DNA of 64,000 nucleotides from Iodobacter fluviatilis (GTDB taxonomy: Bacteria; Pseudomonadota; Gammaproteobacteria; Burkholderiales; Chitinibacteraceae), in contig NZ_UGHR01000003.1 of the NCBI RefSeq assembly GCF_900451195.1, positions 124,001-188,000 on the forward strand, in the 5' to 3' direction. Positions within the stretch are counted from its first letter, which is position 1. Every line of letters begins with the position of its first letter. The notes under the pieces were generated by a model. The model was not told the origin of the DNA, did not search any database, and saw only the letters and a program-made list of their open reading frames with translations. The position numbers and the translations under genes were made by a program. Below, in pieces: positions 44,365 through 52,680 of this stretch.

Positions 44365-45468
44365 ATGTCGCAATACAAAGACTTGTTTGGCACCCCAACA
44401 CCGGGCCCTAGCCCGCTGCCCGTCGATCTGAATCAGCCCGTTAATGCACCTTTAAGCGTCATTCAACCTGTCCAGATAGCCACTCCGGCCGCAGATCCAG
44501 CTTTACTTGCACAAATACGCCAACTGGGCAGTGAGCAACTCGAGGAAATCGGCAACCGGCAAACACAGCAGTTGGTCCAGTTATCCGATCAGCTGCTGGC
44601 TAAAACACGAGCCAGCGATACCGGCGACTTTGGCCGGGGTATGAATGATGTGCTCAAACTGATGACCACCGTGCACTACGATCAGCTTGGCGAGCCCAGC
44701 GGCCTGAACGGGCTGGTTAACCGACTGAAGCGCACACTGAACGTCGCCAAAGTAGATGTTGTGCAGGCTTTTGACAGCGCAAAGGGGCAAATCGACAAAA
44801 TTTGCAACGATATGCGAACTCGCCTGCGCGTCATGGAAACGGATAACCAGTGGCTGAGCAACGCTTATGAAGCCAATCTGGCCGATATGCGCGCACTGGA
44901 GCAAATCCTGCCCGCCATCAACATTGTACTGGCCGAAGAGCAGCAAAAGCTGGATGCACTTGATCCCAATGACCCTATGCTGATCGCAGGGCAAAGACAA
45001 AGGGTGGATCGCCTGACACGCAGGGCAGAAACCATCGAGCTGCAAATTCATCAGGCAAAATTGCGTGCATTTCAAATTAAGGGACTGGAAGACGCAAACC
45101 GCGGGATTACCGATGATTTTCGCTCTTTGCTAGAAAACGCGATTCCGGCATGGGGTACCGATATCAGTATGGGCTTACTCAGCCTGCGCCAAAAAGCCAA
45201 TTTAGAAATCAGTAACCGCGTTAAAGACCAAATTCAGTCGTCCATGAAACGCGCAGCGGATCAAATCCACGACAATGTAATTGGTGCAGAAACCGCTTTG
45301 CAAAGGCAGGCCGTGGATATTAGTACACTGCAGCACGTGCAGGATAAAACAATTGATATGATCAGGCAGAAAATACAATTAGCAGAACAGCGCGGCCAGC
45401 AAAGGGCCAAAACCACGCAAGAAATTGCTCGGATGGATGCGGAGCTTAAACAAACATTAAAGCAATAA
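44365..45468 (+). CDS. TelA-like toxic-anion resistance family protein
   Basis: This 367-residue protein fits the TelA family (tellurite and colicin tolerance proteins). It is almost all helical, with the family-like core RGITDDFRSLLENAIPAWGTDISMGLLSLRQ (about 247-277) and a coiled-coil tail. The N terminus, MSQYKDLFGTP, repeats the tag of the preceding protein, followed by a Pro-rich linker to about residue 47. The tag is not a recent duplication because the codons differ. It is the last gene of the vWA-TerD-ORF-TelA operon and is followed by a strong terminator. Confidence 0.85.
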   Translation: MSQYKDLFGTPTPGPSPLPVDLNQPVNAPLSVIQPVQIATPAADPALLAQIRQLGSEQLEEIGNRQTQQLVQLSDQLLAKTRASDTGDFGRGMNDVLKLMTTVHYDQLGEPSGLNGLVNRLKRTLNVAKVDVVQAFDSAKGQIDKICNDMRTRLRVMETDNQWLSNAYEANLADMRALEQILPAINIVLAEEQQKLDALDPNDPMLIAGQRQRVDRLTRRAETIELQIHQAKLRAFQIKGLEDANRGITDDFRSLLENAIPAWGTDISMGLLSLRQKANLEISNRVKDQIQSSMKRAADQIHDNVIGAETALQRQAVDISTLQHVQDKTIDMIRQKIQLAEQRGQQRAKTTQEIARMDAELKQTLKQ

Positions 45469-45496
45469 AGCCGAAAACAGGCTGAGAATGACAAGG

Positions 45497-45537
45497 AAAT
45501 AAAAGACCCCGCTGCAAAACAGCGGGGTCTTTTATTT
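45497..45537. terminator. Bidirectional terminator between telA-like gene and nhaD
   Basis: An 18-bp perfect stem (45497-45514 / 45520-45537, core GACCCCGCTG/CAGCGGGGTC) has a CAAAA loop. Its right arm overlaps the nhaD stop codon (45536-45538). Confidence 0.92.
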
Positions 45538-46942
45538 AAAACGAATGACTAAAAAATACTAAAGTCATTAACACAAATAATGGTAATAAAATGGCGCAAG
45601 ACCAGGCCATATAACCAAAGAAACTTGGCATTTTAATACCACGGTCTTCAGCAACGGCTTTCACCATAAAATTAGGCGCATTACCGATATAGCTCAGTGC
45701 CCCCATAAATACCGAGCCTGCAGAAATAGCCAGCAGCGTGGATGCCATTGGCCCCATCATTTGCACAGCATCGCCATGAGCCAGATTAAAGAACACCAGA
45801 TAAGTCGGGGCATTATCCAGAAAGGCGGATAACAAACCCGTCATCCAAAAATACATATAATCAACTGGGCCACCGCTGGCATTGCTCACGGTATTAACCA
45901 GAGGCGCTAAATGCCCTGCCTCGCCTGCACGCAAGATGGCAATGGCCGGGGCCATAACAATAAAGATACCAGCAAATAACTTTGCCACTTCTAAAATAGG
46001 GCCCCAGTTAAAATCATTGCCTGCCCGTACGGGCTTAGGTGTAAATTTCAAAGAAACCAGTGCCAATGCCAGCAAAATAAGATCCCGCATTAAATCCTGA
46101 ATCGCCAGCTCTGTGCCTGCAATATGCCAGCTAATACCAGGTTTCCACACTCCTGACATCACGACAGCAGCCACGACGGCGGCAATCAGAAAGAAATTGA
46201 ATTTTCCATGGATTTTAATCGGCTTATCTTTGGTTTTATCAATATCCAATACGCCTTCTTTTTTGAAATAATAACTATCAATAAAATAAAACGCAGTGAG
46301 CAATACAGCCGCAGCAAAAGCGACTAAAGGCAACATATGGCTGAAGGTCCAGAAAAAATCCACACCTTTTAAAAAACCAAGAAATAAAGGCGGATCACCC
46401 AGAGGGGTTAAACCACCACCGATATTAGCCACCAGGAAAATAAAAAACACCACCACATGCACATTATGCTTGCGGTTGTCATTCGCCTTAATCAAAGGGC
46501 GAATCAGCAGCATGGCAGCGCCTGTTGTTCCCATAATCGAAGCCAGTACCGTGCCTAATGCCAGAAGACCTGTATTAAGCTTTGGCGAGCCATGCAGATT
46601 TCCCCAAACCAGTATCCCGCCCGAAATGGTATACAAGGCAAACAAAATCAAAATAAAAGGGATATATTCCTCAATCATTGCGTGTGCAATCACTCCCAGC
46701 GAAGCAGGCACACCAAAGACCATGGTAAACGGCAGTAAAAAACATGCAGCCCAGAAAGCAGCAACTTTACCAAAATGGCAATGCCAGAAATGAGGTGCAA
46801 ACAAAGGAAATAGCGCAATTGAAAGCAATATACCTACAAAAGGCAAGGCCCAGGCCAAGCTTAATGTGGCGCCATCAAAATCTGCGGCTAAAGCAAATCC
46901 TGGTATTAAGCTTAAGGCTAATAAAAATAAGTGTTTTTTCAT
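45536..46942 (-). CDS. nhaD: NhaD-type Na+/H+ antiporter
   Basis: This 468-residue inner-membrane protein of the ion-transporter superfamily exchanges Na+ or Li+ for protons. It has an N-terminal signal-like segment (MKKHLFLLALSLIPGFALA) and about a dozen hydrophobic helices. NhaD-typical blocks are GTTGAAMLLIRPLIKAN, NIGGGLTPLGDPPLFLGFLKG, and GLLSAFLDNAPTYLVFFN. Its ATG overlaps the gloA stop (ATGA), so the two are co-transcribed. Confidence 0.93.
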   Translation of the reverse strand: MKKHLFLLALSLIPGFALAADFDGATLSLAWALPFVGILLSIALFPLFAPHFWHCHFGKVAAFWAACFLLPFTMVFGVPASLGVIAHAMIEEYIPFILILFALYTISGGILVWGNLHGSPKLNTGLLALGTVLASIMGTTGAAMLLIRPLIKANDNRKHNVHVVVFFIFLVANIGGGLTPLGDPPLFLGFLKGVDFFWTFSHMLPLVAFAAAVLLTAFYFIDSYYFKKEGVLDIDKTKDKPIKIHGKFNFFLIAAVVAAVVMSGVWKPGISWHIAGTELAIQDLMRDLILLALALVSLKFTPKPVRAGNDFNWGPILEVAKLFAGIFIVMAPAIAILRAGEAGHLAPLVNTVSNASGGPVDYMYFWMTGLLSAFLDNAPTYLVFFNLAHGDAVQMMGPMASTLLAISAGSVFMGALSYIGNAPNFMVKAVAEDRGIKMPSFFGYMAWSCAILLPLFVLMTLVFFSHSF

Positions 46943-47319
46943 TTTTGGATAAATTCGATTTTGTAACCATCCGGATCTTCAACAAAAGCAATGATGGTGC
47001 TGCCATGTTTCATAGGGCCTGGCTCACGCACAACCTTGCCGCCCTTTGCACGCACATCATTACAGCGCATATAAATATCATCTGTTTCAATCGCAATATG
47101 CCCGTAAGCATTGCCCAGATCATATTTTTCGGTATCCCAATTATGGGTAAGCTCCAGCACTGTGCCGCTGGCTTCATCTTCATAACCCAAGAACGCCAGC
47201 GTAAAACGGCCTTCTGTGAAGTCTGTGCGGCGCAATAAACGCATACCCAGCACTTCGATATAAAACTGAATAGATAGTTCAAGATTGCCCACACGGAGCA
47301 TGGTATGCAGCAAGCGCAT
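46939..47319 (-). CDS. gloA: Lactoylglutathione lyase (glyoxalase I)
   Basis: GloA converts the methylglyoxal-glutathione adduct to S-lactoylglutathione. With the start at 47319 (MRLLHTML, GGA about 9 nt upstream) the protein has 126 residues. The metal ligands fall exactly at the E. coli positions: His5, Glu56, His74 and Glu122. GPMKHGSTIIAFVEDPDGYK is the conserved substrate region. Six upstream codons are open but unlike the family. It is coupled to nhaD by an ATGA overlap. Confidence 0.96.
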   Translation of the reverse strand: MRLLHTMLRVGNLELSIQFYIEVLGMRLLRRTDFTEGRFTLAFLGYEDEASGTVLELTHNWDTEKYDLGNAYGHIAIETDDIYMRCNDVRAKGGKVVREPGPMKHGSTIIAFVEDPDGYKIEFIQK

Positions 47320-47550
47320 GACGATTATCCAATTCAAGAAAACTTAAGTTTACCGTGTTTCTATAAACTTGCCGCAATAACACTTTTGCATAAATTCACG
47401 ATTTTTTTACCTGTATAAAACAGCACAGGGGAAAGGAAATCAAAAAAACAGATACAATATCTGTACAAGGGCACAATAAAAAATATTTATTAAAATCATA
47501 GAGTAAACAACAAATCATGCTGATTACGGCCGCAAAATTCCTCACAAGGC

Positions 47551-47578
47551 TTGACACAAAATCTCAATCCATTACAAT
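47551..47578 (+). promoter_or_regulatory. Promoter of the first tRNA-Lys genes
   Basis: TTGACA (47551-47556), a 16-nt spacer and TACAAT (47573-47578) lie 22 bp before the tRNA. Confidence 0.8.
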
Positions 47579-47600
47579 GCGTCCTCTCTGAAGTGAGAGC

Positions 47601-47676
47601 GGGTCGTTAGCTCAGTTGGTAGAGCAGCGGACTTTTAATCCGTTTGTCGCAGGTTCGAATCCCGCACGACCCACCA
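47601..47676 (+). tRNA. tRNA-Lys (anticodon TTT), copy 1
   Basis: A 76-nt tRNA with acceptor GGGTCGT/ACGACCC, D-loop AGCTCAGTTGGTAGAGC, anticodon loop CTTTTAA (anticodon TTT at 47634-47636), GGTTCGAATCC T-arm, and encoded CCA. It is identical to the tRNA at 49714-49789. Confidence 0.98.
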
Positions 47677-47700
47677 CTCTTCTCACTCAATGTGTGTTCA

Positions 47701-47776
47701 GGGCTGTTAGCTCAGCTGGTAGAGCAGCGGACTCTTAATCCGTAGGTCGACAGTTCGAATCTGTCACAGCCCACCA
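47701..47776 (+). tRNA. tRNA-Lys (anticodon CTT)
   Basis: A 76-nt tRNA with acceptor GGGCTGT/ACAGCCC, anticodon loop CTCTTAA (anticodon CTT at 47734-47736), AGTTCGAATCT T-arm and encoded CCA. It lies 24 bp after the first tRNA-Lys and probably shares its promoter. Confidence 0.97.
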
Positions 47777-48103
47777 TAATTAGATGTGATATCTAGCCCA
47801 ATCCAAAAGATTGGGCTTTTTGTTGCCTGCTTCCTGCACATACTCCTGTACCTCCATCAATCAGCGCTTGAGCACTGACCCCCTCTGCCCCGGATTCTTG
47901 ACACCACCGCTTACACCAGCCAAACAGCTTATATAGCACACGCCCCTGATCAAAAAGCATACCTTTATAATATGTCTGTCCATTTTGCAGCCGCCGTAAC
48001 GGACTTATACATTTAAACAAAGACTTGGTTGCGCTAGGGGAGAAACATCCCTAGCCCGTCCTCAAAGGTTAATCGCTGATTTTATTCCGGAACAATAACG
48101 CCT
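47777..48103. other. 327-bp gap: tRNA terminator and kinase leader
   Basis: The gap contains the tRNA terminator (47795-47820). A leftward 75-codon frame (47793-48020) overlaps that terminator and has no recognisable family or ribosome-binding site, so it is not called. Nothing else was seen. Confidence 0.5.
47795..47820 (+). terminator. tRNA-Lys operon terminator
   Basis: The stem AGCCCAATC/GATTGGGCT has a CAAAA loop followed by TTT. It uses the same stem sequence as the terminator at 49806. Confidence 0.88.
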
Positions 48104-49633
48104 ATGTATTCGATTCGGATTCGACTCATTGTGTTATTTATCGTGATGACCACATCCATCCTGGCTGCATTTGGCATTTATGCTCAGGGTTTGCTCTCCC
48201 GTGAGCTGGAGTTGCGTTTTGAGCAATTGCAAAAAGAAACAGTAACCCGGCTCACCATTAGCTTGCCCCGGCCGCTATGGGATCTAAGCCCTGCATCCGC
48301 GCAAAGAATACTGAGCGCTGAAATACTCCCCGAAGAAGTGCGTGGTATTTTAGTCGTGGATTCTGATGGTGAGCGATTTGCTTCTGTACAAAAAAACTCA
48401 AACAAGCAAATTACAAACCAATGGACAGTCATTCAGGGAATTCATGTCACCCTGCCACTTTACCGTGATACAGACGCCTCAAATAGCACGAGCAAAAGCA
48501 CACGCTTGGGAGAAGTAAGGGTTTATTTTTCTAGGGAGTACATTGACGCGGCCCTGAGCGCCAATATCTGGCGAAGAACACTGGAAATCTTAGTCATAGA
48601 CTCTATCCTGCTGCTTGCCTTTACTTTTAGCTTAAGAATGGTGTTTACCCCTCTGGCTCAGTTGCGCGATGCCCTCTTCGCTTTATCACGCCATGATAGC
48701 GATGAAGCAGAAGAGCTGGCTGAGACACAACTCAGCGAATTTAGTGAAGTCATTCAAGGCTTCAACCAGACTCAGCGCAAACTCAAGCGCATTATGGGCC
48801 GCCGCCGTCAAGCAGAAGAAGCCAACAAACAAGCCTATACCGATTTGCAAGCGGCTCAGGCATCTTTGCTTCAATCAGAAAAAATGGCTTGTCTGGGCAG
48901 CTTAGTCGCCGGGGTAGCCCATGAAATCAATACACCTGTTGGAATTGTACTGACCAGCGCCTCTGTACTCAGCGATGCAACGTCGCAACTCAAAAATGCG
49001 ATGAGTGATGGTGCAATTCGAAAATCTTCGGTCATGCTTTATATCGAAACAGCAGAACAAACATCCCAACTGATTATGAGCAACGCGGAACGGGCTGCCA
49101 CACTAATCCAAAGCTTTAAACAGGTGGCAGTCGATCAGACCAGCGAGCTGCGGCGGGAATATAAATTAAAAGAGTATATCGATGAAGTCATTTCAAGCCT
49201 GCACCCTGCCCTCAAACAAAATGATGCACAGGTCACGGTAAACTGCCCGGCTGAGATTGTTTTAGAGGGCTATCCAGGGGCGATGGCACAGGTCATTACC
49301 AACCTCACAATGAATGCGCTAGCCCATGCCTTTACCCCGGAAAAACAGGGGCAAATTGTAATCAGCGCTGAGCAAAACGGGGAACTTGTGAATATGAGTT
49401 TCAAAGACAATGGCAAAGGAATTTCGCAAGAGCATATCAGTAAAATATTTGATCCATTTTTTACAACTAAACGTGGCCAAGGCGGTACCGGGCTGGGGTT
49501 GAATATTGTATTCAATATCATCAATAAGCAATTTGGCGGCTCAATTACGGTGCAAAGCCCTCCAAGCGAAGGCACTCGTTTTATACTGCAGTTTCCATCA
49601 GTCAGCCCACAAACAACGCCCGACCAGCCTTAA
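48104..49633 (+). CDS. Sensor histidine kinase
   Basis: This 509-residue membrane kinase has helix 1 at about 8-28, a periplasmic sensor region, helix 2 at about 165-185 and a linker/HAMP-like part. A coiled coil (EEANKQAYTDLQAAQASLLQ) precedes the H-box VAHEINTPVGIV with phospho-acceptor His273. An HATPase domain follows with NLTMNALAHAF, DNGKGIS, DPFFTTKRGQGGTGLGL. The H-box type (SLVAGVAHEINTPVG) is that of HWE-like/NtrB-like kinases often paired with receiver proteins, but no regulator is adjacent. It is flanked by tRNA-Lys genes on both sides. The start at 48104 has GGAA about 10 nt upstream. Confidence 0.93.
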   Translation: MYSIRIRLIVLFIVMTTSILAAFGIYAQGLLSRELELRFEQLQKETVTRLTISLPRPLWDLSPASAQRILSAEILPEEVRGILVVDSDGERFASVQKNSNKQITNQWTVIQGIHVTLPLYRDTDASNSTSKSTRLGEVRVYFSREYIDAALSANIWRRTLEILVIDSILLLAFTFSLRMVFTPLAQLRDALFALSRHDSDEAEELAETQLSEFSEVIQGFNQTQRKLKRIMGRRRQAEEANKQAYTDLQAAQASLLQSEKMACLGSLVAGVAHEINTPVGIVLTSASVLSDATSQLKNAMSDGAIRKSSVMLYIETAEQTSQLIMSNAERAATLIQSFKQVAVDQTSELRREYKLKEYIDEVISSLHPALKQNDAQVTVNCPAEIVLEGYPGAMAQVITNLTMNALAHAFTPEKQGQIVISAEQNGELVNMSFKDNGKGISQEHISKIFDPFFTTKRGQGGTGLGLNIVFNIINKQFGGSITVQSPPSEGTRFILQFPSVSPQTTPDQP

Positions 49634-49668
49634 AAAATAGATCAGCAAAATTATTTTTTATAAACAGT

Positions 49669-49696
49669 TTGACAATTGAAATTTATACGCTATAAT
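49669..49696 (+). promoter_or_regulatory. Promoter of tRNA-Lys copy 2
   Basis: TTGACA (49669-49674), a 16-nt spacer and a consensus TATAAT (49691-49696) lie 17 bp before the tRNA. Confidence 0.85.
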
Positions 49697-49713
49697 CCGC
49701 ATCTCTTTAGAGC

Positions 49714-49789
49714 GGGTCGTTAGCTCAGTTGGTAGAGCAGCGGACTTTTAATCCGTTTGTCGCAGGTTCGAATCCCGCACGACCCACCA
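49714..49789 (+). tRNA. tRNA-Lys (anticodon TTT), copy 2
   Basis: A 76-nt tRNA identical to the one at 47601-47676, including encoded CCA. It has its own promoter and terminator. Confidence 0.98.
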
Positions 49790-49805
49790 AGTATATTAAG
49801 CATTT

Positions 49806-49830
49806 AGCCCAATCTTCGGATTGGGCTTTT
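49806..49830 (+). terminator. tRNA-Lys copy 2 terminator
   Basis: The stem AGCCCAATC/GATTGGGCT is capped by TTCG, giving a very stable C(UUCG)G tetraloop, followed by TTTTTGTTTTT. Confidence 0.92.
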
Positions 49831-50001
49831 TGTTTTTCAGCCGCCAGAACCGCTTTCAGCCTGATTTATGGGTTGCCTTATTTATTCTGCACAAATCTAC
49901 TCCGGTTCACATCACACACAACCATAACCCATTCGCCTATTTTTAATGGTGAGCGGCCTTTGCACGTCTATAACGATTTATCCCATATGCGGAGCATCGT
50001 T

Positions 50002-50469
50002 ATGCGCTTCTTTTACGCCCTTCTCTTTATAAACTCTGCAACCTTTGCTGCCGGGCCCGTGCCCCAGCTAGGACAATGGGAAATCACCAGTGAAATGCTA
50101 CCTGAACAAAAAGCAATGATGAGCCAGATGAAGCCGGAAATGCTGAAACAAATGCAGCAGCCCAATATGCGCTTTGATCCTAAAGCTGGAAACATAATCA
50201 TGTCGTCCTGCTTATCCAAAGACAAAGAAGCCAGCTGGCAGCTGATGGTGCACAAGCAGCAGAAAAATTGCGACATGCCCAAAATCAGCAATAGCGGCAA
50301 TACGGTCATCATGGATATGCAATGCCATCAGCCACAGCCTTCAGCCATGCACAGCGTCATTCAATTCAGCCCGGCCAGAGACAGCTATCAGTTCGAACAT
50401 CAGATCAAAGCTCAGGATAAAACAATGACAGTAAAAGGCAGCGCTAGGCGGCTAGGGGATTGCAAATAA
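50002..50469 (+). CDS. DUF3617 family periplasmic protein
   Basis: This 155-residue protein begins with a signal peptide (MRFFYALLFINSATFAAG). GQWEITSEM near the start and the two-cysteine pattern (SSCLSKD, KNCDMPK, MQCHQP, GDCK) fit the DUF3617 family of exported proteins of unknown function. The ATG at 50002 has GGAG 7 nt upstream. The frame is open back through the tRNA gene, which is a coincidence. It stands alone. Confidence 0.8.
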   Translation: MRFFYALLFINSATFAAGPVPQLGQWEITSEMLPEQKAMMSQMKPEMLKQMQQPNMRFDPKAGNIIMSSCLSKDKEASWQLMVHKQQKNCDMPKISNSGNTVIMDMQCHQPQPSAMHSVIQFSPARDSYQFEHQIKAQDKTMTVKGSARRLGDCK

Positions 50470-50482
50470 GACGTGCAAAAGA

Positions 50483-50506
50483 AACGTGGGCAGAGCTGCC
50501 CACGTT
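50483..50506 (-). terminator. Hairpin terminator after solute-binding protein 1
   Basis: AACGTGGGCAG and CTGCCCACGTT (50483-50493 / 50496-50506) form a perfect stem, followed on the minus strand by TTCTTTT. It sits between two convergent genes. Confidence 0.65.
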
Positions 50507-50515
50507 AAGGAGTAT

Positions 50516-51307
50516 TTAGCCTTGAATACGGAAGGTCCGCAGGAATGGGGTATTGGTTTGTGGCCCGAACCAGCGATTAAAAATCAACTCTGCTTCGCCG
50601 CTTTTTTCGGTTTCTAATAATGTTTCATTAACCAGATTAAGCAGGCGTTTCTCATTCAGTTTCACCGCTACAGAAAGAATCTCTGTGGCATTTGAAAAAC
50701 TCGACAATTCATAATGTGATTTCGCAGTCATAGAGTTCAAAGCACCCGCCAAAGTGGGTTCGTCATCCATCACCACGTCTACAGCGCCCTGCTCTAATGA
50801 TTTAACGGCATCAGAAACATCCGCATAAGCCACAACATTGGCTTTGGGATAGAGCTTTCTGGACAAATCTTCGCCTGTAGTCCCCTTGGAAACAGCAATT
50901 CGCGCCCTAGACAAAGATTCTGAAGTGGGATATCTGCCCTTTTTACTCAAGGCTTTTTGCGAGGCAACAAAATAACCAATACTGCAGGCCACTTCACGCT
51001 CACGCTCAGGCGTTTTGGTAAATGCGGCAACAATCACATCTACTTTGCCGGATTTTACACTGGGTATCCGCTCAGCTGGATCTACATCCTGCACCAGCAG
51101 TTTAACACCTAGCTTTTTTGCAATAGCCGCTGCAAAATCCACGTCATAACCTGAAACAGTTTGATTTTTATTTCTTTGCCCGAATGGCGGAACATCTGCA
51201 GACACGCCCGCAATCAACGTACCACGCGCTTTAATTTTATCCAGTAGATCAGCATGCGCCAACACACTGATCATGCTCAGTAAACCCGCCAAAAGTAATC
51301 GTTGCAT
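50516..51307 (-). CDS. Family-3 extracellular solute-binding protein, paralogue 1
   Basis: This 263-residue periplasmic protein has a signal peptide (MQRLLLAGLLSMISVLAHA) and the SBP_bac_3 fold features of amino-acid binding proteins: GTLIAGVSADVPPFG, VSGYDVDFAAAIAKKLGVK, VIVAAFTKTPEREREV, VSKGTTGEDL. It is a close paralogue of the next upstream gene, from which it differs mainly by conservative substitutions. No permease or ATPase is adjacent, so it must dock to a transporter encoded elsewhere or serve signalling. The ligand is unknown. Confidence 0.9.
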   Translation of the reverse strand: MQRLLLAGLLSMISVLAHADLLDKIKARGTLIAGVSADVPPFGQRNKNQTVSGYDVDFAAAIAKKLGVKLLVQDVDPAERIPSVKSGKVDVIVAAFTKTPEREREVACSIGYFVASQKALSKKGRYPTSESLSRARIAVSKGTTGEDLSRKLYPKANVVAYADVSDAVKSLEQGAVDVVMDDEPTLAGALNSMTAKSHYELSSFSNATEILSVAVKLNEKRLLNLVNETLLETEKSGEAELIFNRWFGPQTNTPFLRTFRIQG

Positions 51308-51550
51308 ACAAAGCTCCAGGCAATAAACAGCACATCATTGCCGTATCAGATTAGAGATAACTAATCTTAAAGCCCTTTCACAACGACAGTCATACTGTGG
51401 TAATCACCAACTGTGGAACACCCTTAACTGTGCTTACATTCAAAAGCAGCACAATAAGCAGTTTCACTTACTTTTGACGGGCATTTGTTACAAAATTACA
51501 ACAATAATATTACAAGTAAAACTTACAAAAGAATGCGTGGTGTTGTTAAA

Positions 51551-52342
51551 TTAACCACGAATTTTAAAAGTACGTGGAAATGGTGTTGCCGTTTGCGGGC
51601 CAAACCACTGATTAAAGATTCGCTCTGCCTCACCGGTGTTTTCCATTTCGATCAGCGTTTCATTAATCAGATTCATCAAACGCTTTTCACCTAATTTAGC
51701 GGCGATGGCATAAATCTCGGTGGCGTTTGCATAGCTGGACAATTCAAACTGAGTCTTATTGGACATCTTGCTTAAAGAGCGTGCCAGTGAAGGCTCGTCA
51801 TCCACCACGGCATCAATTTTTCCATCTTCTAAAAAACGCACCGCTTCAGGAATATCATCAAAAGCAATAACCGTTGCCTTTGGATACTGCTTGCGTACCA
51901 AATCTGAGCCTGTTGTTCCACGAGCTACGCCAATATTGGCTTTTGCTAGGGATTCTGGTGAAGGAAACTTACCCTTCTTTGATAAAACTTTTTGTGCAGC
52001 AACAAAATAGCCATTACTGCAGTTAACTTCGCGCTCACGCTCGGCTGTTTTGGTAAACGTAGCAACCAAGATATCAATCTTGCCCGTCTTGACCGCAGAA
52101 ATACGCTCATTTGGATCTAAATCCTGCACTACAAGCTTTACACCTAATTTCTTAGCAATCGCACCCGCAAAATCCACATCGTAGCCAGAAACAGTCTGGT
52201 TTTTATTTCTTTGGCCAAATGGCGGTATATCGGCACGAACACCGGCCACCATAGATCCACGGGCTTTAATCGTATCTAACAAGTCAGCGTGAGACGCTAG
52301 GCTGCTTAATGCAAACAACGAAGCAAGCAAAAATTTATTCAT
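51551..52342 (-). CDS. Family-3 extracellular solute-binding protein, paralogue 2
   Basis: This 263-residue protein has the same length and layout as its neighbour: signal peptide MNKFLLASLFALSSLASHA, then GSMVAGVRADIPPFG, VSGYDVDFAGAIAKKLGVK, LVATFTKTAEREREV, VARGTTGSDL and the shared tail GPQTATPF. The start at 52342 has AGGG about 9 nt upstream; ten upstream codons are open but poorly supported. The pair looks like a tandem duplication with later divergence. It has its own 5' region, so the two may be expressed under different conditions. Confidence 0.9.
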   Translation of the reverse strand: MNKFLLASLFALSSLASHADLLDTIKARGSMVAGVRADIPPFGQRNKNQTVSGYDVDFAGAIAKKLGVKLVVQDLDPNERISAVKTGKIDILVATFTKTAEREREVNCSNGYFVAAQKVLSKKGKFPSPESLAKANIGVARGTTGSDLVRKQYPKATVIAFDDIPEAVRFLEDGKIDAVVDDEPSLARSLSKMSNKTQFELSSYANATEIYAIAAKLGEKRLMNLINETLIEMENTGEAERIFNQWFGPQTATPFPRTFKIRG

Positions 52343-52680
52343 TTTTATAAACCCTAAAGTTGTCACTGTCATTTACAAGCCGGTCAGGTTTGTACCGATA
52401 CATAAGCTTTTACTAATCTTATGCGTTTAAGATAATTTAACAATAGGGGATAAATCGCAGGTGCAGCTACCTGAAAACAGTGCTAACGCTTTTTTTTGCA
52501 GCAGATGAGCAAAGACAGGCCGGCTTTTATGGATAAAAACGCCTTCGATCAGGCCACTGCTAAAAACTGCTTACTCAAAATAAAACAGCCCCGCTGCGTT
52601 TACTTAAAAACGAGCGGGGCCATTAACCCAACCAAATAACATTTAACAGCTTAGCTTCTCAAAGCAGCAGTCACGCCAAC
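52343..52680. other. 338-bp gap: SBP2 upstream region and pilL terminator
   Basis: It contains the promoter region of the second solute-binding gene on the left and the terminator of the pil operon at 52588-52620. No gene was seen. Confidence 0.5.
52588..52620 (-). terminator. pil chemosensory operon terminator
   Basis: The stem GCCCCGCT/AGCGGGGC (52588-52595 / 52613-52620) has a 17-nt loop and is followed on the minus strand by TGTTTTATTTTG, 60 bp beyond the pilL stop. Confidence 0.75.

Noticed and set aside
47793..48020. Leftward 75-codon frame between tRNA-Lys and the kinase
   Set aside because: It ends inside the tRNA terminator and shows no family features. A degraded transposase was considered but not supported.
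49729..50001. Extended N terminus of the DUF3617 protein starting inside tRNA-Lys
   Set aside because: The frame crosses the tRNA, its terminator and a promoter region; the ATG at 50002 has a proper ribosome-binding site and signal peptide.
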